This document shows, piece by piece, positions 26,827-36,414 of a stretch of 64,000 nt of DNA (positions are counted from its first letter, which is position 1; each line of letters starts with the position of its first letter). This stretch comes from Atopobium sp. GTDB taxonomy: Bacteria > Actinomycetota > Coriobacteriia > Coriobacteriales > Atopobiaceae. Location: contig JABZHR010000004.1 in NCBI GenBank assembly GCA_015258715.1, positions 62,001 through 126,000 on the forward strand, written 5' to 3'. A model generated the notes under the pieces. That model was not told the origin of the DNA and made no database searches. It was given only the letters and a program-made list of their open reading frames with translations. Position numbers and translations under genes: made by a program.

Positions 26827-28194
26827 CTACTCCTCCATATAGTCCTTAAGACGGCCGGACCTAGAAGGATGACGAAGCTTTGCCAAGGTCTTGGACTCAA
26901 TCTGGCGAATACGCTCACGCGTAACTCCAAACTCCTTGCCCACCTCTTCAAGCGTGCGAGGGTGGCCATCCTCAAGACCAAAGCGGAACTTAATAACCTT
27001 ACGCTCACGATCAGCAAGACCGTCAAGAACCTGCTCCAGCTGCTCACGAAGCATTGAATCAGAAGCTGCATCTGGTGGAGCAACAGCTGAAGAGTCCTCA
27101 ATAAAGTCTCCAAGCTGTGAATCTTCTTCTTCACCAATTGGCGTCTCAAGAGAGACAGGCTCCTGGCTAATCTTCTGGATCTCGCGAACGCGATCAGGAG
27201 ACATACCCATTTCTGCGCCAATCTCTTCTGGGGTAGGATCTCTACCAAGATCTTGCAGAAGCTGACGCTGAACACGGATGAGCTTGTTGATAGTCTCTAC
27301 CATGTGGACAGGAATACGAATGGTACGTGCCTGGTCTGCAATAGCGCGGGTAATTGCCTGACGAATCCACCAGGTAGCATACGTTGAGAACTTAAAGCCC
27401 TTGGTGTAATCGAACTTCTCGACAGCACGAATAAGGCCAAGGTTACCTTCCTGGATAAGGTCAAGGAACAGCATACCGCGGCCAACATAGCGCTTTGCAA
27501 TTGAGACAACAAGACGAAGGTTTGCAGAAATAAGCTGCTGCTTAGCATCAAGTCCTACAGACTCAATACGCATGAGGCGGCGCTGCTCTGCGCGGTTAAG
27601 CTCGATGAGGCCATCTTCAAAGTCCTCCAGCTTCTGAGAAGCTGCAGTACCTGCCTCAATCTTCATAGCAAGGTGAACCTCTTCTGATGCAGTAAGCAGG
27701 TCAACCTTACCAATCTCTTTAAGATACATGCGGACAGGATCGCCGGTAAGCATAACCGTAGTGGTGTCTGAACGGCGAGCACGAGCGCGAGAAGAACGTT
27801 TTGGCTTGGAGACTTTTGCCTTAGAAACAGAGCGGAGAGCCTCTTTGACCTCGCGAGCCTCATTTACGGCATCAAAATCTTCATCATCTTCATCATCAAA
27901 ATCGGATGAGTCATCCAAGTCATCATCGGATGAAAAATCGTCCTCTACGGCGTCATCTTCAATGGCGAAAGAAACGGTTGCTTCAGATGCGGTAGTAATC
28001 TCAACACCTTTAACGCGCAGCGAATCATACAGGTCAGAAAGCTCATCATCGTTAACGTCAACGTCACGAATGGCAACCTGAATATCGTCTTCGCTGATAC
28101 TACCGTTAGACTTTGAAGAACTTACCAGATCATCAACAATTTTAGTAAGCTCATCTGAGAGTTTGACCTCGTCATTTGCCTTTTTTGCAGCCAC
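26827..28194 (-). CDS. rpoD: Primary RNA polymerase sigma factor (RpoD/SigA)
   Basis: A 455-residue housekeeping sigma factor. The N-terminus has a region 1.1-like part and a very acidic Asp-rich stretch at about residues 83-108, then a basic linker. The core shows DLIQEGNLGLIRAVEKFDY and FSTYATWWIRQAITRAIADQ (region 2), TPEEIGAEMGMS (region 3) and TLEEVGKEFGVTRERIRQIE (region 4.2). GTG start with AAAGG 7 nt upstream. It lies 120 bp after dnaG, the classic dnaG-rpoD pairing. A weak TATAAA box in that gap may give it its own promoter. Confidence 0.96.
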   Translation of the reverse strand: MAAKKANDEVKLSDELTKIVDDLVSSSKSNGSISEDDIQVAIRDVDVNDDELSDLYDSLRVKGVEITTASEATVSFAIEDDAVEDDFSSDDDLDDSSDFDDEDDEDFDAVNEAREVKEALRSVSKAKVSKPKRSSRARARRSDTTTVMLTGDPVRMYLKEIGKVDLLTASEEVHLAMKIEAGTAASQKLEDFEDGLIELNRAEQRRLMRIESVGLDAKQQLISANLRLVVSIAKRYVGRGMLFLDLIQEGNLGLIRAVEKFDYTKGFKFSTYATWWIRQAITRAIADQARTIRIPVHMVETINKLIRVQRQLLQDLGRDPTPEEIGAEMGMSPDRVREIQKISQEPVSLETPIGEEEDSQLGDFIEDSSAVAPPDAASDSMLREQLEQVLDGLADRERKVIKFRFGLEDGHPRTLEEVGKEFGVTRERIRQIESKTLAKLRHPSRSGRLKDYMEE

Positions 28195-28314
28195 AAATAT
28201 CCTTTCGATAGATTAGCGCAAATCTTTATACCCAAAAGTTTCTCTACCTAATCAAACTACTCATTTTAATTTATAAAAAATTAGATGAGTAGCATCCTCA
28301 TAAAATGAGTATTT

Positions 28315-30309
28315 TTATTGCCCTGAAGTAAGCCTCTTACCTAACTCCAACGCTCGTGTCTGAAGTGCTTGTGCGGCGGCAAGCTGCTCTTCTGCCAGAG
28401 TTCCGTCAGAAGACTCCCCTGCATAAGAACTGGAACGCAAATTAGAACGAATTTCTCGCAATTTACGCTGCACTGAGTAGTAGTCAACAGTGTCCACAAT
28501 AAACTCAAGTGAGCGACGCGTATCAGAGTTGCCCTCAGATATCACGCGACCAGACGAAAGAATAGCTGCCGCATTTGGCTCAACAGCTGCAGCTGCAGCA
28601 ACTACCTGCGCTGGTGTAGCGCCCTCTGGAGTAGCAAGCATTGCCCATGCCATCGTTTGATGGCGAGCATCAGCCCATACAAAGTCTGCAATACGATCTT
28701 GATACTCTCGCACCAAGGACAGATTTGTTGCCATAGCGCTTAAAAGCTCAAGTTCTGAGTTGACCTGTCTGCGGTCTTCTGCGGAGAGACCCTGTGAGCC
28801 TCGTGGCTCATACGTATCAGCAGAAACGCCATACGATGATGAATCGTCATATGGCGGAACCTCATCATACGGTGGAACATCATCGTATGAAGAACCCTCG
28901 GCATAAGCTGGAGTTTTAGCAGCAGGGTTGTAAGAAGAATTATACGAAGAGGGGTGAGCACTCTTCTGAGGCTGTTTGCGCGCCATCTTAGAAGTTCGTG
29001 AATCAGCAGCATCATCTTGAATAGGCGCGGCCTTAATTGCGCGCTTTGCTTCCTGGACATCAATATGAAGCAAATCGGACACACGAAGTGCATACTCGCT
29101 CAGCAGCACCGATGTCTTGAGCGGGGCCAACAGAGACGCTAAAGCCTCAAGCGCTTTGACTCGACCACCGGGTACAGATAAGTCAAACTGAGCTGTTGTA
29201 GCATCAAAGACAAAGTCCATAAGCGGACGAGCTGCATCTAAGATAGGACGTAGCTTATCTGCACCTGATTCGGCGAGAAACTCCATGGGGTCCTGGTTAT
29301 TTGGCAAAACAACACAAAGAAACGCAGCGGTTGTTTTATCGATAAATTTAATAGCACGCGCGGCAGCGTGTTGGCCTGCGGCGTCACCATCAAACATGCA
29401 AATAATCTTGCGCGCACGCTGGCGATCAATAAGCTTGACATGCTCAGACGTAAATGCGGTGCCAAGAGCTGCCACGGTATTAGTAAAGCCAGCCTCGTGC
29501 ATGGCAATAACATCTGTGTAGCCCTCACAAATTATGGCCTCAGACTGAGCTGCAATAGTCTCTTTTGCCACGTCGTAGGCAAAGAGGTGCTTGCCTTTAT
29601 TAAAGACGGAAGTGTCCCTGGTATTTAGATACTTGGGAGCATTTTCTACCTTTTTAGTGATTCGGCCACCAAAAGCAATGGTTCTGCCCTGCTCGTCGTG
29701 GATAGGGAACATCACTCGATCATAGAACCAGTCGCTGATGCGACCATTGCGTTCAACAGCAAGGTTGGCAGCAATCATCTCTTGCGTGGTAAAGCCACAT
29801 TTGCGCAAGTGTGCCACAAGTGCGCCTCTACCAGGCGCGTATCCCAGCTTCCAGCGCTTACAGACAGCTGCTCCAAATCCACGACCAGAGAGATAGCTAC
29901 GAGCTGCTTCAGGACCTTCTCCCCTTCCGCGCATAAGCATGGAGTGGAAGTAATTCTCGGCTTCTGTAAGGCACTCAATCAAACGATTCTTGCGAGGTCC
30001 TTTAGAAACATGAGCCTCTTCCGAAAGCGTAATGCCTGCTTTATCAGCAAGATATCTAATAGCGTCGGGAAAATCCAGGTTTTCTCGCTTCATGACATAA
30101 CTGAAGACGTCTCCACCTTCGGAGCAAGCGCCAAAGCAGTGCCAAAGACCCGTGGAGGGGTTTATCTTAAATGAGGGGCTTTTTTCTTGGTGGAAGGGGC
30201 AACACCCCCAATAGTCCTGACCTCGGGGTTTAAGCTCAACTGTCTCTGACACAAGCGTGACAAAGTCCGTTGCCTGTCGTACACGCTCTTTATCTTCATC
30301 AGTTATCAT
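28315..30309 (-). CDS. dnaG: DNA primase
   Basis: A 664-residue primase making RNA primers for replication. It has an N-terminal CHC2 zinc finger (CCPFHQEKSPSF, then LWHCFGACSEGGD near residue 60), a core with FGGRI near 215, and a TOPRIM domain (EGYTDVIAMHEAG, then CMFDGDAAGQHAA). A Tyr/Pro/Ser-rich linker at about 475-510 precedes the C-terminal helicase-binding region. The second cysteine pair is C-x3-C rather than the usual C-x2-C. ATG 30309 is preferred because GGAGG lies 6 nt upstream. It overlaps ribF by 11 bp. Confidence 0.95.
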   Translation of the reverse strand: MITDEDKERVRQATDFVTLVSETVELKPRGQDYWGCCPFHQEKSPSFKINPSTGLWHCFGACSEGGDVFSYVMKRENLDFPDAIRYLADKAGITLSEEAHVSKGPRKNRLIECLTEAENYFHSMLMRGRGEGPEAARSYLSGRGFGAAVCKRWKLGYAPGRGALVAHLRKCGFTTQEMIAANLAVERNGRISDWFYDRVMFPIHDEQGRTIAFGGRITKKVENAPKYLNTRDTSVFNKGKHLFAYDVAKETIAAQSEAIICEGYTDVIAMHEAGFTNTVAALGTAFTSEHVKLIDRQRARKIICMFDGDAAGQHAAARAIKFIDKTTAAFLCVVLPNNQDPMEFLAESGADKLRPILDAARPLMDFVFDATTAQFDLSVPGGRVKALEALASLLAPLKTSVLLSEYALRVSDLLHIDVQEAKRAIKAAPIQDDAADSRTSKMARKQPQKSAHPSSYNSSYNPAAKTPAYAEGSSYDDVPPYDEVPPYDDSSSYGVSADTYEPRGSQGLSAEDRRQVNSELELLSAMATNLSLVREYQDRIADFVWADARHQTMAWAMLATPEGATPAQVVAAAAAVEPNAAAILSSGRVISEGNSDTRRSLEFIVDTVDYYSVQRKLREIRSNLRSSSYAGESSDGTLAEEQLAAAQALQTRALELGKRLTSGQ

Positions 30310-31336
30310 CTTCCACCTCCCCACTTTCTAAGTTATATGAAGTCGTACCCAGATTCTGGGCTACCCAATCTATATTTCCACGAACGGCTTGCTTGAGGTC
30401 TTCCAGCGAATCAAATTTTTTGGATTCCCTCAGTCTCTTCACAAATACCGTCTGAACCTCTGAATCATATAAGTTACCGCTAAAACCTAGAAGATTAGCC
30501 TCAAGCAAAGGCCCTGTTTGAGACTCAAATGAAGGAGCTTTTCCTACATTAACCGCAGCAGGCCAAGCTGTTGCGCCGTGGACCACATAGCACGCATACA
30601 CGCCGTCTTGAGGAATGCAATCATGCAGGTCAAGCGCGACGTTTGCCGTAGGAAAACCAAAGCCAGTGCCCTGACCACGACCATGCTTGACCACACCGCT
30701 TAAAAAGTGCCAGCGGCCGAGCAGGCTTGCTGCCTCCTCAACTTTGCCCTGCTCAAGCAAGCCCCTAATACGAGTGGCAGAGATTTTCTGTCCACCCGAA
30801 CAAAAAAGCTCGTGAGCATGAACTTCAAAACCGTGTTTGTGTCCAAGCGAGGTGAGCAAGGCGCTTCCTTCAGCGCCTTGAGCTCCCAAACCAAAGTCAG
30901 AACCCACATGAACGGACACGGCCGAGACGCTTGGAAGCAACTGATCCTCAACGTATTGCGTGGCGCTCAATGCCGCAAACTCGCGGGTAAAGTGATGCAC
31001 CAGAATGCCATCCACTCCCCATGCAGCAAGTGCGCGGAGCCTGTCTTCTCCCGAGAGCAATCGCCGAGGAGATCCATCAAACAGCACCTCAACAGGGTCT
31101 GGTAGAAACGTCACAGCCACAAGTGGTACATTGCGAGCATCGGCGTCTTTCTTTGCGCTGGCGAGAAGCCCCTGGTGGCCCTCATGAAGACCGTCAAAGA
31201 CACCAAGCACGCACACGCAAGGCTGCCTGTAGCAGTCAGAACGCAGTGTATAAAAGTCAGCGTCACCAAGCTCAAACGGAGCCGGCAGATGACTTCCATA
31301 CAAAACGGATTCTCTTATGCGTTCTACCTTGTTCAC
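30299..31336 (-). CDS. ribF: Bifunctional riboflavin kinase / FAD synthetase
   Basis: A 345-residue enzyme making FMN and then FAD from riboflavin. The N-terminal nucleotidyltransferase domain has VLGVFDGLHEGHQGLL near residue 42 and SATRIRGLLEQG near 177. The C-terminal flavokinase domain has GRGQGTGFGFPTANV near 218 and NLYDSEVQTVFVKRLRESKKF near 292. Normal length. It starts 8 bp after truB and overlaps dnaG. Confidence 0.94.
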   Translation of the reverse strand: MNKVERIRESVLYGSHLPAPFELGDADFYTLRSDCYRQPCVCVLGVFDGLHEGHQGLLASAKKDADARNVPLVAVTFLPDPVEVLFDGSPRRLLSGEDRLRALAAWGVDGILVHHFTREFAALSATQYVEDQLLPSVSAVSVHVGSDFGLGAQGAEGSALLTSLGHKHGFEVHAHELFCSGGQKISATRIRGLLEQGKVEEAASLLGRWHFLSGVVKHGRGQGTGFGFPTANVALDLHDCIPQDGVYACYVVHGATAWPAAVNVGKAPSFESQTGPLLEANLLGFSGNLYDSEVQTVFVKRLRESKKFDSLEDLKQAVRGNIDWVAQNLGTTSYNLESGEVEDDN

Positions 31337-31344
31337 GTACGTCC

Positions 31345-32286
31345 TTACTTACACAAAATACCTTGAGAGAAGTTAGTCTGGCAGACTAGGCAGGAACCTT
31401 GCCTTGTCCAAATTCCCACAAGAGCATCGTTCCACACAAGGCTGACCAGCGAGTTATTGGCAACTTCAGAAAGATCTTCTGGAATACCAAAACGCTTTCC
31501 AACCTCAACACATTTGTATTCTGCTCCAGTCAACCTGTGCACAGGATAACCAAGAACCTCAGTTGGATTGAGGCGTTTGGCTTCAAGCACTTGAGCTGGG
31601 TTTTGTTCAAGCTCTTCTAATAAAGCGCAGCTACCAAGCGTAATAGGGCCAGAGAATGTCCTTCTTAGTCCACTAATGTGGGCTTCTGTTCTAAGAGATT
31701 GACCCAGGTCACGAGCAATACTTCTGATATAGGTGCCTTTAGAAACATCAAAAGCAACCGTCCACACCAGTGAGTCATCCTCAGCAGAAGGCGCATGCAC
31801 CGCTAAAAGCGTAGCGTCGTAAATAGAGACTCTACGTGCTGTTAGTTCTGGCATTTTACCTTCACGAACAAGTTGATAGGCACGTTTGCCATCAACAGAG
31901 ATTGCTGAAACAGCTGGTGGCAGCTGATTTATGGTGCCCACCAACTTTGCGCAGGCCCCACGAGCAAACTTTTCCTCACGCAACTCTGCAGGTACAGGAG
32001 CTGTGGCCACAACCTCACCGTCTGCATCATCTGTTGAGGTGCGAGCTCCAAACGAAATGTCGGCTACATACCCCTTGCGGTCAAGCGTCAGAAGGCCCAA
32101 CAGCTTTGTGGCAAGGCCAATGCCCACTACCAGCACGCCGCTTGCATTAGGATCCAAGGTGCCTGCGTGTCCCACGCGTTTCTCGCCAAATGCACGTCGA
32201 ACACGAGAAACCACGTCATGGCTGGTTAAGCCAAGCGGCTTATCAACTGCAATAAGTGCGTTAATTCCACTTGCTCCTCGCTTCAC
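31345..32286 (-). CDS. truB: tRNA pseudouridine-55 synthase
   Basis: A 313-residue TruB that makes pseudouridine in the T loop of tRNAs. Visible motifs are LIAVDKPLGLTSHDVVSRVR at the N-terminus, GHAGTLDPNASGVLVVGIG (catalytic Asp) near residue 40, and SKGTYIRSIARDLG near 180. The GTG start follows the nrnA stop without a gap, with AAGGAG inside the end of nrnA. The rbfA-nrnA-truB-ribF order is conserved in Gram-positives. Confidence 0.95.
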   Translation of the reverse strand: MKRGASGINALIAVDKPLGLTSHDVVSRVRRAFGEKRVGHAGTLDPNASGVLVVGIGLATKLLGLLTLDRKGYVADISFGARTSTDDADGEVVATAPVPAELREEKFARGACAKLVGTINQLPPAVSAISVDGKRAYQLVREGKMPELTARRVSIYDATLLAVHAPSAEDDSLVWTVAFDVSKGTYIRSIARDLGQSLRTEAHISGLRRTFSGPITLGSCALLEELEQNPAQVLEAKRLNPTEVLGYPVHRLTGAEYKCVEVGKRFGIPEDLSEVANNSLVSLVWNDALVGIWTRQGSCLVCQTNFSQGILCK

Positions 32287-33306
32287 CTATGACTCCTTGT
32301 CAAGCGCGAGAAGATCAATAAGCAGAGGAACTATCTGGGTAAATACGTCGTCAATGGTGCCTTCAGCGGTAAAGCCTGCAGCAGCAGTGTGACCGCCGCC
32401 ACCCATTTGACGTGCAACACCAGAGATATCAAGCTGAGATTTGGAGCGCAGGTTGCCACGAACTTTTCCGCCGTCAACCTCTTTGAGGAAGAGGGCAATT
32501 TCTGTTCCCTCAACGCAGCGTACAATGTCTACCAGGCCATCCATCTCGGCAAGAGGAACGCCTGATGCAGAAAGATCTGCCGTAGTGACATAGCTGTAGG
32601 CAACACGACCCTCACCAAAAGTGCGGATGCGGCCCATAACCTTTGCGGCAAGGTGAAGGTAAGCCAAGCGATCACTCTGATAGACATGAAGTGCAATCTG
32701 AGATGGAGAAGCGCCTGCTTCTACCAGCAAACTTGCAACCTCAAAAGCCTCGCCGTCAGCGTTTTGGTACTGGAAACGACCAGTATCAGTTACCAGGGCG
32801 CACATAAGGCATTGTGCCTCTGAGGGAACAAGCTCTGCACCCAAATGACAGGCAAACTCGGTGATAATGACACCGGTTGCTGCTGCATCAGGACGCACAA
32901 GACCTGCATTCCAATACACGTTGTTGTATGGGTGATGGTCAAGCACTGCTACCGTCTTAGAACGGCTCATCAGTGCTTCTGCATCAGCCAAACGTCCTGC
33001 AGTAGATAGGTCTACGCAGATAAAAAGGTCTGGAGTACCCTCGTACTTATTTGCAGGCACAAAGCTGTCAGTACCATCAAGAAACTTGTAAATACGTGGT
33101 ACTTCCCCATCAGCATCTGCCAAAAGATTAGTGACAGTTTTGCTAGGCCATCTTCTCTGAATAATGGAAGAAAGTGCTAATCCAGAGCCAATAGCATCTC
33201 CGTCAGGAGATGTATGTGCGCAAACAACGATTGACGAGGCCTGCTCTATCAGAGCTATAACCTCGTCAAACTCTGGACGACTGACTTTTGTATTCAGTGA
33301 CGTCAC
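32287..33306 (-). CDS. nrnA: Bifunctional oligoribonuclease / PAP phosphatase (DHH family)
   Basis: A 339-residue DHH-DHHA1 phosphoesterase. Metal motifs are AHTSPDGDAIGSGLAL near residue 31, VDLST near 95 and VLDHHPYNN near 120. The C-terminal DHHA1 domain ends in MGGGGHTAAAGF near 310. NrnA degrades nanoRNAs and 3'-phosphoadenosine 5'-phosphate. It sits between rbfA (4 bp gap) and truB (no gap), its usual place in Gram-positive genomes. Confidence 0.92.
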   Translation of the reverse strand: MTSLNTKVSRPEFDEVIALIEQASSIVVCAHTSPDGDAIGSGLALSSIIQRRWPSKTVTNLLADADGEVPRIYKFLDGTDSFVPANKYEGTPDLFICVDLSTAGRLADAEALMSRSKTVAVLDHHPYNNVYWNAGLVRPDAAATGVIITEFACHLGAELVPSEAQCLMCALVTDTGRFQYQNADGEAFEVASLLVEAGASPSQIALHVYQSDRLAYLHLAAKVMGRIRTFGEGRVAYSYVTTADLSASGVPLAEMDGLVDIVRCVEGTEIALFLKEVDGGKVRGNLRSKSQLDISGVARQMGGGGHTAAAGFTAEGTIDDVFTQIVPLLIDLLALDKES

Positions 33307-33310
33307 TTAC

Positions 33311-33721
33311 TTACGCCTCCTCGTCAGAATTCTCTTCATCAGAAGCTAGAGGGTATCCAAACTCGTCTTTCTCGACACCAAGAGTTGGTGGAACCACCTC
33401 AAGCGCCTGAGCAATGCGCTCAGCCTCATCAGTAGTGGTGTCAATCTTAAAATCAAGCTCAGGGGTTACACGCCAGTTCAACGCATGACCCAAAAGCGAG
33501 CGAATCCTACCCTTTGCACGTTTGAGAGCTGCAAGGACCTTCTCGTAGCGATCAGGCTCACAACTTACATACGCGCGCATAAAGGACTTATCAACCGAGA
33601 CCTCACAGCTTGTGATAGTCACAAGCTGGAGATCAGGGTCAGAAATTTCAAACAAAAGGATCCAGCTGAGCTTTTCTCGAGCAATCTCATTGGTACGACG
33701 AGAAAACTGATTCTGTTTCAT
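33311..33721 (-). CDS. rbfA: Ribosome-binding factor A
   Basis: A 136-residue KH-like protein that helps mature the 30S subunit and 16S 5' end. Typical features are FSRRTNEIAREKLSWILLFE at the N-terminus, a central strand with VTITSCEVSVDKSFMRAYVS, and the ELDFKID segment near 98, followed by an acidic tail (SDEENSDEEA). It lies 11 bp after infB in the rimP-nusA-infB-rbfA cluster. Confidence 0.93.
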   Translation of the reverse strand: MKQNQFSRRTNEIAREKLSWILLFEISDPDLQLVTITSCEVSVDKSFMRAYVSCEPDRYEKVLAALKRAKGRIRSLLGHALNWRVTPELDFKIDTTTDEAERIAQALEVVPPTLGVEKDEFGYPLASDEENSDEEA

Positions 33722-33732
33722 GCTGTCCCTTC

Positions 33733-36372
33733 TTACTCGGTACGAGCCACCTGCTCAATGCGATAGCCCTCAAGCTGGTCGCCAGGCTTGATATCCTGGA
33801 AGTTCTCAAGGCCAATACCACATTCATAGCCGGATTTAACGCTTTTAACGTCGTCTTTGAAGCGCCTGAGCGATGCAATCTTTCCGTCATAGACAACAAA
33901 GCCGTCACGAATGAGGCGGATGTTATCGTCGCGAGAAATCTCGCCCTCAGAAATCATGCAGCCTGCAGCAATACCAACCTTAGGAACCTTGAAGGTATCG
34001 CGGACCTCAGCAACGCCAGTCTGAACTTCCTGCTCAGTTGGCTTAAGCATACCAATACGAGCAGCATCAATCTCTTCGATTGCCTTGTAGATGACGCTAT
34101 AGGTTCTAATCTCAACGCCTACGCGCTCTGCAGCAAGCTTAGCCTTTGCATCTGGACGGACACCAAAGCCAATGATAATTGCGTTGGATGCATCGGCGAG
34201 AACAACGTCGGTCTCGGTGATTCCACCAACAGCAGAGTGGATGGTGCTGATGCGAACCTCGGACTGGTCCATCTTGTCCAGGGAATCCTGGAGAGCCTCG
34301 ATGGAGCCCTGAACATCAGCTTTGATGATGAGGTTGAGTTCCTTGACGTCACGGTCAGCCATGGTGTCAAAGAGGTTCTCGAGGGTAACGTGCTTAACAC
34401 GGTTCTGCTCTTCAATACGAGCCTTAAGAGCACGCTGGTCAGCAAGCTCTCGAGCGTCGCGCTCCTCCTGGAAGACACGGAACTCGTCGCCTGCGCCAGG
34501 AACGGTCTGCAGACCAAGAATCTCAACTGCGTCAGAAGGACCTGCGGTAGTAACTGCGTTGCCCTTAGGATCAAGCATTGCACGGACGCGGCCAAAGGCC
34601 ATACCAGCAACAAGAGCATCGCCGATGTGGAGTGTACCGCGTGTAACCAAAACAGTAGCAACAGAACCGCGACCACGGTCAAGCTTAGCCTCAAGAACGT
34701 TACCAGAAGCAAAGGTGTCTGGGTTTGCCTTCAGCTCAAGGACATCTGCCTGCAAAAGAATGGTCTCGAGAAGATCGTCGATGCCCAAATTCTGCTTAGC
34801 GGAGATGTCAACAAACATGTTCTGTCCGCCCCACTCCTCAGGAATAACACCATACTCGGTGAGCTCCTGACGAACGCGGGTAGGATCTGCGCCTGGCTTA
34901 TCAATCTTGTTGACAGCAACAACAATTGGAACGCCAGCTGCTTTTGCGTGGTTAATAGACTCAATGGTCTGAGGCATAACGCCGTCGTCTGCAGCAACAA
35001 TCAGAATGACAATATCGGTAACCTTTGCACCACGAGCACGCATAGCGGTAAAGGTCTCGTGACCTGGGGTATCGATGAAGGTAATCTCACGGCCGTTAAT
35101 GGTGACCTGAGATGCACCAATTGCCTGTGTAATGCCGCCAGCCTCGCCAGCTGCAACGCCAGTGTGACGGATTGCGTCCAAAAGCGAGGTCTTACCGTGG
35201 TCAACGTGACCCATGACGGTAACTACTGGAGGACGTGGTTTCAAGTCCTTAGGATCATCGTAGAAGGTGAAGGAATTCTCCTCCTCCTTGGACATAATCT
35301 TAATCTGGCGACCAAGGTCATCAGCAACAATCTCAATAAGCTCATCGGACATGGTCTCGGTAAGCGTCAGAGGGTTGCCAAGCAGGAACAGACGCTTAAT
35401 GATGTCATTTGCAGGAACACCAAGAAGCTCAGCAAGCTCAGAGACAGTAGAGCCCTGAGGAACCTTTACGGTATCAAGCTGGGAAATATCCTGGTCATTT
35501 GCAAGTGCTTCCTCAATACGCTGCTCCATAGCAGCCTCTGCAGCCTGCTTCTGACGACGCTCTTTGCGCTTTTTACGGCGACCAGTGGATTCACGGCTTG
35601 CCTCTTCAATAGCAACGCGAGCCTCATCTAAAACGCGGCTTCTGTTGTAAGCTTCAGCCTCACGCGCCATACGGCTATAACGGTCTTCTCCGTCATCTCC
35701 GCCACGACGGTTCTTCTTGCGCTTACCATTTGGACGCTCATCAGACATGGAGGCGTCATCGCGCTCATTCTTGAAGTTATGACGAGAAGGAGCACCACTT
35801 GCCTCGCTTGCATTAGCGCGAGCGTGATTTCTTGGTCCCTTCTCGGCCTTCTTCTGAGCAGCAGACTCAGCAGCCTGCTGTTTCAAAACCTCTTCCTGCT
35901 GAGCAATCTGATCAAGCAGGTTGTTGAAGGAAGGAGCAGCCTTAGGAGCAGTGTCCTTTACGCGATTACGCTCAGCCTCTTCGGCCTCAAGACGCTTCTT
36001 CTCTTCCTCAGCGCGGCGGCGCTCCTCTTCTTTCTTACGAGCAGCCTCTTCCTTTGCGCGCTTCTTCTCTTCTTCAGCACGCTCAGCTTCACGCCTTGCC
36101 TCTGCAGCAAGACGCTCGGCCTCTGCTGCCTCTGCAGCAGCCTTAGCCTCTTTGGCAGCAGCCTCTTCCTCGGCAGCCTTCTGAGCTGCGATTTCAGCGG
36201 CACGAGCCTCCATAATAGGCTGGAGTTTCTTACGAACAATAGAAATATATGCATCTTCAAGCGTAGAAGAAGCAGACTTTGCAGGAATCTTCATGTCCGC
36301 AAGGTGCTCGAGCAATTCTTTGCTCTGCATACCATATTCTTTGGCAAGGTCATGTACACGCATTTTTGCCAT
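33733..36372 (-). CDS. infB: Translation initiation factor IF-2
   Basis: An 879-residue IF-2. An N-terminal IF2_N domain (MRVHDLAKEYGMQSKELLEHL) is followed by a long Ala/Glu/Lys/Arg-rich helical stretch (about 60-150) and a charged linker. A second IF2_N fold precedes the G domain, with GHVDHGKTSL near 393, DTPGHETF near 440 and NKIDKP near 494. Domains II-IV follow. It places initiator tRNA on the 30S subunit. GGAAGG lies 8 nt before the ATG. Confidence 0.97.
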   Translation of the reverse strand: MAKMRVHDLAKEYGMQSKELLEHLADMKIPAKSASSTLEDAYISIVRKKLQPIMEARAAEIAAQKAAEEEAAAKEAKAAAEAAEAERLAAEARREAERAEEEKKRAKEEAARKKEEERRRAEEEKKRLEAEEAERNRVKDTAPKAAPSFNNLLDQIAQQEEVLKQQAAESAAQKKAEKGPRNHARANASEASGAPSRHNFKNERDDASMSDERPNGKRKKNRRGGDDGEDRYSRMAREAEAYNRSRVLDEARVAIEEASRESTGRRKKRKERRQKQAAEAAMEQRIEEALANDQDISQLDTVKVPQGSTVSELAELLGVPANDIIKRLFLLGNPLTLTETMSDELIEIVADDLGRQIKIMSKEEENSFTFYDDPKDLKPRPPVVTVMGHVDHGKTSLLDAIRHTGVAAGEAGGITQAIGASQVTINGREITFIDTPGHETFTAMRARGAKVTDIVILIVAADDGVMPQTIESINHAKAAGVPIVVAVNKIDKPGADPTRVRQELTEYGVIPEEWGGQNMFVDISAKQNLGIDDLLETILLQADVLELKANPDTFASGNVLEAKLDRGRGSVATVLVTRGTLHIGDALVAGMAFGRVRAMLDPKGNAVTTAGPSDAVEILGLQTVPGAGDEFRVFQEERDARELADQRALKARIEEQNRVKHVTLENLFDTMADRDVKELNLIIKADVQGSIEALQDSLDKMDQSEVRISTIHSAVGGITETDVVLADASNAIIIGFGVRPDAKAKLAAERVGVEIRTYSVIYKAIEEIDAARIGMLKPTEQEVQTGVAEVRDTFKVPKVGIAAGCMISEGEISRDDNIRLIRDGFVVYDGKIASLRRFKDDVKSVKSGYECGIGLENFQDIKPGDQLEGYRIEQVARTE

Positions 36373-36414
36373 ATATGAAACCTTCCGGTTGACGGGATAG
36401 TTACAGGTAGTTGC

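Noticed and set aside
34237..35631. 464-codon plus-strand open frame inside infB
   Set aside because: It lies fully antisense to the well-supported IF-2 gene, has no recognisable domain, and reads as a shadow of its codon pattern.
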